From the NCBI GenBank assembly GCA_035253645.1, contig DATFBW010000342.1, positions 1 through 6,526 on the forward strand: 6,526 bases of DNA, in the 5' to 3' direction. This DNA is from DASYRX01 sp035253645. GTDB taxonomy: Bacteria; Gemmatimonadota; Gemmatimonadetes; Gemmatimonadales; Gemmatimonadaceae. This document shows positions 1-5,990 of this stretch, in pieces (position 1 is the stretch's first letter; every line of letters starts with the position of its first letter). Below the pieces are notes generated by a model that was given only the letters and a program-made list of their open reading frames with translations, had not been told where the DNA came from and did not search any database. The position numbers were made by a program, and so were the translations under genes.

Positions 1-3000
1 GCGCACCGCAAAGCGTTCGCCAGCCACGCCGCCGAAGAACGCTTCGCCGGCCGTGGCCCCATACAGCGTCGTGTTCCCGACGATCACTGTCTCGTCAGGC
101 AGAAACTTGGCGCCCTTAGGCGGTCGCACGATGATCCGCCCGCCCGACAAGCCTTTCCCACAGTAATCGTTCGCTTCGCCATGCAGCTCGAGCGTCAATC
201 CACGCACGGCGAACGCGCCAAAGCTCTGACCCGCCGAGCCTGTGAATGTGAGCGCGATGGTATCGTCAGGAAGAGCCGTGTGCCCGACGCGCCTAACGAT
301 TTCGCCGGACAGCATCGCACCTACAGCACGATCAACGTTGCGAATATCGAGCGCCGCGCTGACACGCGTGCCACGTAGCAGTGCAGGCTCGGCCAGCTCG
401 CTTAGCGACTGATTCATGGTGCACGACAGCCCATGATCCTGTGCGCGCACCATGTGTCGCGCGCGACTCTCGCTGCCCGTCGCGGAGGCCGGCGCAGGAA
501 CATGCAACAGCGGCGTTAGGTCGAGCGTTCGTGCTTTCGCATGCGGTGCCTCGCGTTGTCTCAGCACCTCGCTGCGCCCAACCATCTGGTCCATCCGGCG
601 AAAACCCAGCTTTGCCATAATCTCGCGGACTTCTTCAGCAACGAAGAAGAAGTAGTTCACGAGGTGCTCGGGACGGCCCGCGAATTTCTCTCGCAGCGCA
701 GGATCCTGTGTGGCGATGCCTACGGGGCATGTATTCAGATGACACTTGCGCATCATCACGCACCCTTCGACGATGAGCGGTGCCGTGGCAAAGCCGAACT
801 CCTCGGCGCCTAACAACGCGGCGATGACGACGTCGCGGCCCGTTTTGAACTGACCGTCGGTCTGGAGCCTGACGCGCCCACGCAGTCCATTGAGCAGCAG
901 CGCCTGCTGCGTTTCGGCCAGCCCAAGCTCCCAGGGAACGCCGGCGTGTTTGATGGAGGAGAGCGGAGATGCGCCCGTCCCTCCGGAATCTCCTGAAATC
1001 GTTATGAGATCGGCGTGCGCTTTCGCCACGCCCACCGCCACTGTGCCGACGCCTGCCTCCGCGACGAGCTTGACCGAGATCGCGGCGTTCGGATTGACAC
1101 TTTTCAAATCGTAGATGAGTTGTGCAAGGTCTTCGATCGAATAGATGTCGTGGTGCGGCGGCGGCGAAATGAGCGTCACACCAGGCGTCGAATACCGCGT
1201 GCGTGCGATGATTGCGTCTACTTTATGGCCCGGCAGCTGGCCGCCTTCGCCAGGCTTGGCGCCTTGCGCGATCTTGATCTGCAGCTCGCTCGCGTTGACG
1301 AGGTATTCGGTAGTGACACCGAAGCGCGCGGACGCCACTTGCTTGATGGCGCTGCTGCGCTCTGTTCCGAAACGTCCGGGCTCTTCCCCTCCTTCGCCAG
1401 TGTTGCTACGGCCACCGATGCGGTTCATCGCAATCGCCATCGTCTCGTGCGCCTCGCGGCTCAGAGAGCCGAAAGACATCGCGCCTGTGACAAAGCGCCT
1501 AACGATAGCCGATGCCGGTTCCACGTCGCTCAGACTGATCGGCTCGCGGTCCGCGAAGTCCAGAAGTCCGCGAATCGTGGAGCCATTGAGGCTGTCGACA
1601 TCAGCTATGCGACTGAACTCCTTGAAGGTGTCGTATCGCGCCGTACGAGCCGCGTGCTGCAGCGTGGAGATCGTACGCGGATTCCAGAGGTGCGCGTCGC
1701 CCTGAATGCGATAGTGGTAGGCGCCTCCTACATCGAGACGTTTATTCGCGAGCCTCGTACCATAGGCCTGCACGTGACGGCGCAGTGTCTCATCGGCGAT
1801 GACGTCGAGGTCCACACCGCCGAGGCGTGAGGGAGTGCCCGTGAAGTGACGGTGGACCAGTTCGCGCGAGAGCCCGATCGCCTCGAAGGTCTGCGCGCCG
1901 CAGTAGCTCTGCAGCGTGGAGATTCCCATCTTCGACATGATTTTGAGCAGGCCCTTGTTCACCGCCTTGATGTACGCGGCGCGGGCGTGCACTGGATCAG
2001 CCTCGTTAGGTATCGTGTCACGTCGGACGAGATCCGTTAAAGTGTCGAAGGCGAGCTCCGGATATACAGCGCTCGCCCCGTAGCTGATCAGCAGCGCGAT
2101 CTGTGAGACATCCCGGGCTTCGCCAGTCTGCACAACGATGCTCAAGGCGGAACGAAGGCGTTCCCGTATGAGGTGGTGGTGCACGGCGGACACGGCCAGT
2201 AGTGAGGGGATCGCCGCCCACGTCGCGTCCACGCCGTCGTCGCTCAAGATCAGCAGCTCCGCTCCCGACGCTGCAGCCGCCGCAGCCGACGTGCATAACG
2301 AGTCGAGCGCGTGCTCCAGTCCGGTGCTGCCATCTGACGCACGGAACAACAGTTGGAGAACCGTGGCGTTCAGTCGCGAGTCGCTCAGGGCGGCAAACTC
2401 CCCGGCGCTCAGCAGGGGCTGTTCGATACGGATCTGCCGCGCGTGTTCCGGAGTGGCATCAAGCAGGTTGCGTTTCCGGCCGAGGTTCATTCCAAGCGAC
2501 ATGACCAACTGCTCGCGGATGGGATCGATCGCCGGATTGGTGACCTGTGCGAAACGTTGGCGGAAGTAACCAAAGAGCAGTTGAGGCCGTTCGGAGAGCA
2601 CAGCGAGCGGCGTGTCGTTCCCCATCGACCCGATCGGTTCTTCACCGGTCGCCGCCATAGGAGCAAGCAGCGTGTACAGATCCTCGCTCGTGTATCCAAA
2701 TGCGATCTGACGTTCGGTTAGGACGTTAGGCAGCGGCGCGTTAGGCATGCGTGATGGGCTGTTGAGCCAAACGCGCTGCTCATTGATCCAACGGTGATAT
2801 GGATGCAGCGCCGCGAGCTCGCTCTTCAGCTCTTCGCCATCGACCAGCCGCCCCTGCGTGGTGTTGACCAGGAGCATGTTGCCTGGTCGCAGGCGACCCT
2901 TCGCGCGCACGTTGTCGATGGTGACCGGAAGCGCGCCGGCCTCGGACGACAGGATGACGAAGTCGTCGTCGGTGACGACGTAGCGCCCAGGGCGCAGGCC

Positions 3001-4143
3001 ATTGCGGTCGAGCATTGCGCCGATCTTCCGGCCGTCCGTGAAAGCGACGGCCGCGGGTCCGTCCCATGGCTCCATCAGCGACGCGTGGAATTCGAAAAAT
3101 GCGCGCCGCTCGGGAGTCGTTCGGTTGTCGCCTTCCCACGCCTCAGGAATGAGCATCAGCATCGCATGCGGCAGCGGACGGCCAGCCTGCACGAGAAGCT
3201 CCAGAGCATTGTCGAGCGACGCCGAGTCGCTCTGGTCGGCGGCGATGAGCGGAAAGAGGTCCTGCACGTTAGGCAGACGCGGGGACGCCATCTGCTCCTC
3301 GGCCACAGCCATCCAGCGCAAGTTGCCGCTCAGCGTGTTGATCTCGCCGTTGTGGCAGAGGAAACGATAGGGATGCGCCCGCGACCAGGTGGGGAATGTG
3401 TTCGTGGAAAAGCGTGAGTGGACCAGCGCGAGTCCGCTGGCCACCGTGGGATCAACGAGGTCGGGGTAGAAACTTCCGAGGAGCGAGGGCCTAACGAGCC
3501 CCTTGTACACGATCGTGCGCGACGAAAGACTGGCAACGTAGAGCTCCTCACCACTAGAATCGCCGAGCTTCGCCTTTTCGATGAGGCGGCGCATCCTGTA
3601 CAACGTGCGCTCGAACGCGGAGCCATCGTGGAGATCCGGATCTACGCCTCCGGGTGCCACGAAAAACTGACGGATGCGTGGACGCACGCGCCGCGCCGTC
3701 CGGCCGATGAAGCGTTCGTTGACAGGTACGTTGCGCCAGCCGATCGGCCTGCATCCCAGTGAGCGCGCAATTTCTTCCACCTCGCGCTCGATGACTTGCT
3801 GAGCAACTCGGTTATGCGCGCGCGGGAGAAAGAACATGCCCGCCCCGTACTGCCCAGCTTCGGGAAGCGGGATATGGACTTTTGCACATGCCCTGCGAAG
3901 GAAGGCGTGCGGTAGCTGCAGGAGGATGCCGGATCCATCGCTTGTCGCCGCGTCGCTCCCGACCGCGCTACGATGCTCCAAGTTCTCGAGAAGTCGCAGC
4001 GACATGCTCACGACTGCGCGCGATCGCTCACCTCGCAAATGCGCGACGAAACCCATGCCGCACCCGTCGTGCTCATGAACGGGATCGTACAGCCCCTGCG
4101 CGGCAGGCACTCCCGGGCGGCTCTGCGACGGATTTCTGCGCAT
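1..4143 (-). CDS. gltB: Glutamate synthase large subunit (GOGAT, GltB), 3' end cut by window edge
   Basis: This is the large subunit of glutamate synthase, which makes two glutamates from glutamine and 2-oxoglutarate in the cytoplasmic GS-GOGAT cycle. The frame is open for 1381 codons and leaves the left edge with no stop, so roughly the last 100-150 residues of a ~1500-residue protein are missing. Start ATG 4143 is fixed by an in-frame TGA two codons upstream. A 27-residue propeptide precedes the Ntn nucleophile Cys28 (HEHDGCGMGFVAH). The glutaminase domain follows, with RFSTNTFPTW at 244-253 and CHNGEINT from 263. The FMN synthase domain has GAMSFGS around 889, KPGEGGQLPGHK near 960-971 and ISGDSGGTG near 1049-1057. 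The 3Fe-4S cysteines are C1128, C1134 and C1139 (C-x5-C-x4-C). The GXGXG beta-helix domain begins around 1300 (Q1306 in AGQSFGAF). No clear Shine-Dalgarno sequence is seen. The NADPH- versus ferredoxin-dependent form cannot be decided, because any gltD would lie beyond the left edge. The gene is intact within the window. Confidence 0.97.
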   Translation of the reverse strand, partial: MRRNPSQSRPGVPAAQGLYDPVHEHDGCGMGFVAHLRGERSRAVVSMSLRLLENLEHRSAVGSDAATSDGSGILLQLPHAFLRRACAKVHIPLPEAGQYGAGMFFLPRAHNRVAQQVIEREVEEIARSLGCRPIGWRNVPVNERFIGRTARRVRPRIRQFFVAPGGVDPDLHDGSAFERTLYRMRRLIEKAKLGDSSGEELYVASLSSRTIVYKGLVRPSLLGSFYPDLVDPTVASGLALVHSRFSTNTFPTWSRAHPYRFLCHNGEINTLSGNLRWMAVAEEQMASPRLPNVQDLFPLIAADQSDSASLDNALELLVQAGRPLPHAMLMLIPEAWEGDNRTTPERRAFFEFHASLMEPWDGPAAVAFTDGRKIGAMLDRNGLRPGRYVVTDDDFVILSSEAGALPVTIDNVRAKGRLRPGNMLLVNTTQGRLVDGEELKSELAALHPYHRWINEQRVWLNSPSRMPNAPLPNVLTERQIAFGYTSEDLYTLLAPMAATGEEPIGSMGNDTPLAVLSERPQLLFGYFRQRFAQVTNPAIDPIREQLVMSLGMNLGRKRNLLDATPEHARQIRIEQPLLSAGEFAALSDSRLNATVLQLLFRASDGSTGLEHALDSLCTSAAAAAASGAELLILSDDGVDATWAAIPSLLAVSAVHHHLIRERLRSALSIVVQTGEARDVSQIALLISYGASAVYPELAFDTLTDLVRRDTIPNEADPVHARAAYIKAVNKGLLKIMSKMGISTLQSYCGAQTFEAIGLSRELVHRHFTGTPSRLGGVDLDVIADETLRRHVQAYGTRLANKRLDVGGAYHYRIQGDAHLWNPRTISTLQHAARTARYDTFKEFSRIADVDSLNGSTIRGLLDFADREPISLSDVEPASAIVRRFVTGAMSFGSLSREAHETMAIAMNRIGGRSNTGEGGEEPGRFGTERSSAIKQVASARFGVTTEYLVNASELQIKIAQGAKPGEGGQLPGHKVDAIIARTRYSTPGVTLISPPPHHDIYSIEDLAQLIYDLKSVNPNAAISVKLVAEAGVGTVAVGVAKAHADLITISGDSGGTGASPLSSIKHAGVPWELGLAETQQALLLNGLRGRVRLQTDGQFKTGRDVVIAALLGAEEFGFATAPLIVEGCVMMRKCHLNTCPVGIATQDPALREKFAGRPEHLVNYFFFVAEEVREIMAKLGFRRMDQMVGRSEVLRQREAPHAKARTLDLTPLLHVPAPASATGSESRARHMVRAQDHGLSCTMNQSLSELAEPALLRGTRVSAALDIRNVDRAVGAMLSGEIVRRVGHTALPDDTIALTFTGSAGQSFGAFAVRGLTLELHGEANDYCGKGLSGGRIIVRPPKGAKFLPDETVIVGNTTLYGATAGEAFFGGVAGERFAVR
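2717..2746. repeat. Cluster of three GTTAGG words inside gltB
   Basis: Three direct copies lie within 30 bp on the plus strand: GTTAGGA (2717-2723), GTTAGGC (2725-2731) and GTTAGGC (2740-2746). On the gltB sense strand they encode parts of SRMPNAPLPNVLTE, with two Pro-Asn pairs and one CTA leucine codon. This segment follows the glutaminase domain and looks like an inter-domain linker, where protein constraint is weak. Confidence 0.65.
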
Positions 4144-4191
4144 ACGTCATGAACGTGCGGGCCTAACGCCGTCCATCAAGCAAAATCTGAC

Positions 4192-4222
4192 GACCTTTTG
4201 TCACTCCGACCGACAAAAGATC
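4192..4222. repeat. Inverted repeat CTTTTGTC-N9-GACAAAAG, candidate operator
   Basis: The arms CTTTTGTC (4195-4202) and GACAAAAG (4212-4219) are perfect 8-base complements separated by 9 bases. Past one mismatch (C4194/A4220), two more pairs extend each arm to 11 bases (4192-4202 and 4212-4222). The symmetry and the position midway in the divergent region fit a binding site for a dimeric regulator controlling gltB, the P-II gene or both. It does not resemble the NtrC consensus TGCAC-N5-GTGCA. It could instead form an RNA hairpin if transcribed. The regulator is unknown. Confidence 0.5.
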
Positions 4223-4233
4223 CGCGGATTTTT
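4216..4233. repeat. Palindrome AAAGATCC-GC-GGATTTTT overlapping the right arm of the inverted repeat
   Basis: ATCCGCGGAT (4220-4229) is a perfect palindrome. It extends outward through a G-T and three A-T pairs to 4216 and 4233, and is followed by CTTT. It shares 4216-4222 with the right arm of the upstream inverted repeat, so the two structures could not form at once in one RNA. The stem is AT-rich and the loop tight, so it is a poor intrinsic terminator. Its right half overlaps the sigma-54-like element. Confidence 0.4.
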
Positions 4234-4240
4234 CTTTGCT
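4225..4240 (+). promoter_or_regulatory. Sigma-54-like -24/-12 element upstream of the P-II gene
   Basis: The 16 bases CGGATTTTTCTTTGCT have GG at 4226-4227 and GC at 4238-4239, separated by exactly 10 bases, as in the RpoN consensus TGGCAY-R-N4-TTGCW. The -12 half TTGCT matches fully. The -24 half matches only at GG and at the pyrimidine. A start about 12 bases past GC (near 4251) would leave a leader of about 19 nt before ATG 4270. RpoN control of glnK-amtB is well known in proteobacteria. Whether this organism has RpoN is not visible, and the weak -24 half makes the call tentative. Confidence 0.3.
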
Positions 4241-4269
4241 GCGCGCCGATCCGGTCGCAGGTTGTGAGC

Positions 4270-4668
4270 ATGAAGCTCATTGTGACAGTCGTCCGACCGG
4301 AAAGACTTCACGCCGTGAAGGAAGCGCTCTTCCGAGTTGGTGTGACCGGCATGACGCTCACTCGCGTCAGCGGCCATGGCGGCGAGGTGGAGATGGTCGA
4401 GCACTATCGCGGTTCGGTCGTTCTGCACGAGTTCCGCGAGAAAGTGCGCATCGAGATGGCAGTGTCCGAGCCGTTCGTGGAGCCGACTATTCAGGCCATC
4501 CTCTCCGCTGCGCGCACAGGTGAGGTGGGGGACGGCAAGATCTTTGTGCAACAGCTGGATCGCGTGATCCGCATTCGCACCGGTGAGCGCGACACCCTGG
4601 CCCTCACGCCAGTGACCGCCGAAGACGTGCAGGATCGGGCGCTCGCGTATTCGGGCGAGACCGAATGA
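4270..4668 (+). CDS. glnK: P-II family nitrogen regulatory protein (GlnB/GlnK-like)
   Basis: This is a 132-residue P-II signal protein, a cytoplasmic trimer that binds ATP/ADP and 2-oxoglutarate and usually controls Amt channels and nitrogen enzymes. The start ATG 4270 gives the typical MKLIVTVVRPERL opening; an in-frame TTG at 4198 would add 24 residues without family support. AGG at 4259-4261 is a modest ribosome site. The C-terminal family signature is intact (T83-GEV-GDGK-IFV), as are K58, Y46-R-G and R101/R103 (RIRTGE). The T-loop is unusual: position 51, the uridylylation tyrosine of E. coli GlnB, is Val (YRGSVV), and Gln39, which contacts Mg and 2-oxoglutarate, is Glu in HGGEVE. Ser49 is present, as in cyanobacterial P-II proteins phosphorylated there. 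About 20 residues extend beyond the usual 112. The stop overlaps the amt start (ATGA), indicating translational coupling. The name glnK follows the amt-linked convention; glnB is equally possible. Confidence 0.95.
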   Translation: MKLIVTVVRPERLHAVKEALFRVGVTGMTLTRVSGHGGEVEMVEHYRGSVVLHEFREKVRIEMAVSEPFVEPTIQAILSAARTGEVGDGKIFVQQLDRVIRIRTGERDTLALTPVTAEDVQDRALAYSGETE

Positions 4669-5990
4669 TCCCGTCCACGATATCGAGCGGCGACACCGCA
4701 TGGATCTTCGTGTCAGCTGCGTTGGTCCTGCTGATGCTCCCAGGGCTAGCGCTTTTCTACGGCGGTCTCGTGCGCGCACGCGCGACGTTGAACACGCTGA
4801 TGATGAGCTTTGCCGCGTTCGCACTCGTCACGGTCCAGTGGGTGTTGTTCGGGTACGCACTCGCGTTCGGTGCGGGCGGCACAATCGGCAATCTGGATTG
4901 GGTCGGATTGATCGGAGTTGGCCAGAAGGCTGGTCCTTATAGCAGCACCATTCCTCATGTCGCCTTTGCCGCCTTTCAGTTGATGTTCGCCGGTATCACG
5001 GTCGCGTTGATCTCCGGCGCGATGGTCGAGCGTATCAGGTTTCGCGCTTACCTCATCTTCGCGCTGTTGTGGACGACGCTCGTGTATGACCCGATCGCAC
5101 ACTGGGTGTGGGCGAGCGATGGATGGCTCAGAAAACTCGGCGCGCTCGACTTCGCGGGCGGCACCGTGGTTCACGTGAGTGCGGGCACGGCCGCATTCGT
5201 TGCCGCCATCATGCTGGGCCGCCGTCGCGATGTGGGACGTACGGCGCTGCGCCCACATAACATCGTGTACACGCTCATCGGTGCCGGACTGTTATGGGTC
5301 GGGTGGTTCGGCTTCAACGCGGGGTCCGCACTCGCGGCCGACGGCATCGCCGCGACGGCACTCATCGCCACGCACGTCGCCGCCGCGTCCGGACTGATCG
5401 CATGGCTCGCCATCGACAACATCCGCAAAGGGAAATCAACGGCCGTCGGAGGTGCGACCGGCGCAGTGGTCGGACTGGTCGCCATCACACCGGCCGCGGG
5501 TTACGTAACGCCGCTCGCGGCGATCGCGATCGGCACGTTAGGCGCGGTCGCGAGCTACGCCGCGATCGAGATACGGAATCACACCCGCATCGACGACGCG
5601 CTCGACGTTTTTGCGTGTCACGGCGTCGCCGGCATCATGGGCGCACTGCTCACCGGCGTCTTCGCCTCCAAGGCAATCAACCCCGCCGGCGCTGACGGTC
5701 TGCTCGCCGGCAATCCGCGATTGCTATGGGTGCAGGCGCTCGCGGTACTCACGACAGTCGCAATCGCGGCGCCGCTCACCGCGGGCATCCTGTCCGGCAT
5801 GTCACTCGTGGCCCGGGTGCGGTTACCGTTTAGAGAGGAGCTCACCGGTGTCGATGCGAGCGAGCATGGCGAGCACGCGTATCACGACATAGACGGGTCG
5901 CCGATCGCCGGGCTGGGCACTCGTCTCGGCGAAAGCGTTTTCGTTGTAACAGAGCCGAAGGTCGACTATCCCACGCGCGGCGCGGCGTAG
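4665..5990 (+). CDS. amtB: Ammonium channel/transporter of the Amt family
   Basis: This 441-residue inner-membrane protein conducts ammonium and normally works as a trimer gated by P-II. It starts within the P-II stop codon (ATGA, 4665-4668). Only about 12 residues precede the first membrane helix (WIFVSAALVLLMLPG), so there is no cleavable signal peptide as in E. coli AmtB. About 11 hydrophobic helices can be followed. Conserved landmarks are LPGLALFYGG (25-34), W149 (AHWVW), D162 and H170 in LDFAGGTVVH, WFGFNAGSA (214-222), and H319 in DVFACHGVAG. H170 and H319 correspond to the pore twin histidines His168 and His318 of E. coli. The cytoplasmic tail carries the conserved GVDASEHGEHAY motif (395-406), which lies against P-II in known complexes. 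About 35 further residues follow, longer than the E. coli tail. Its last 25 bp overlap the convergent ROK gene. Confidence 0.97.
   Translation: MIPSTISSGDTAWIFVSAALVLLMLPGLALFYGGLVRARATLNTLMMSFAAFALVTVQWVLFGYALAFGAGGTIGNLDWVGLIGVGQKAGPYSSTIPHVAFAAFQLMFAGITVALISGAMVERIRFRAYLIFALLWTTLVYDPIAHWVWASDGWLRKLGALDFAGGTVVHVSAGTAAFVAAIMLGRRRDVGRTALRPHNIVYTLIGAGLLWVGWFGFNAGSALAADGIAATALIATHVAAASGLIAWLAIDNIRKGKSTAVGGATGAVVGLVAITPAAGYVTPLAAIAIGTLGAVASYAAIEIRNHTRIDDALDVFACHGVAGIMGALLTGVFASKAINPAGADGLLAGNPRLLWVQALAVLTTVAIAAPLTAGILSGMSLVARVRLPFREELTGVDASEHGEHAYHDIDGSPIAGLGTRLGESVFVVTEPKVDYPTRGAA

Larger units (their letters stand above)
4144..4269. promoter_or_regulatory. Divergent control region between gltB and the P-II/amt operon
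   Basis: These 126 bp are the only intergenic DNA in the window and must hold the promoters for gltB (leftward) and for the P-II gene (rightward). The stretch is visibly richer in A and T than its surroundings (AAAATCTGA, CTTTTGTC, GACAAAAG, GGATTTTTCTTT), as expected for promoter DNA. It contains an inverted repeat, a partly overlapping palindrome, a sigma-54-like element on the plus strand and one GCCTAACG word at 4161-4168. I could not find a convincing sigma-70 -35/-10 pair with proper spacing in either direction. Shared regulation is inferred from the layout. Confidence 0.6.

Noticed and set aside
1015..1830. A 271-codon open frame on the plus strand, and others such as 2794-3417
   Set aside because: They are antisense to gltB, whose minus-strand frame shows complete family motifs throughout. 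Their translations are Arg-rich and lack recognisable domains, as is typical of shadow frames in GC-rich DNA.
1..4143. gltB as a broken pseudogene, because no single long minus-strand frame closes in the window
   Set aside because: Reading the minus strand from 4143 gives 1381 codons with no stop. The frame simply runs off the left edge, and all active-site, FMN and iron-sulfur motifs are present.
4144..4222. Sigma-70 or sigma-54 promoter for gltB on the minus strand
   Set aside because: TTGTCG has no acceptable -10 at 16-18 bp, and the only GG/TTGC pair is spaced by 12 rather than 10 bases.
4198..4269. An upstream TTG start for the P-II protein adding 24 residues
   Set aside because: P-II proteins begin at the MKxI position, the added residues are unlike the family, and the extension would cover the candidate promoter.
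4201..4824. A 207-codon minus-strand frame opposite the P-II and amt genes, and 4746-5258 opposite amt
   Set aside because: They lie antisense to two genes with unambiguous family motifs and show no domain of their own.
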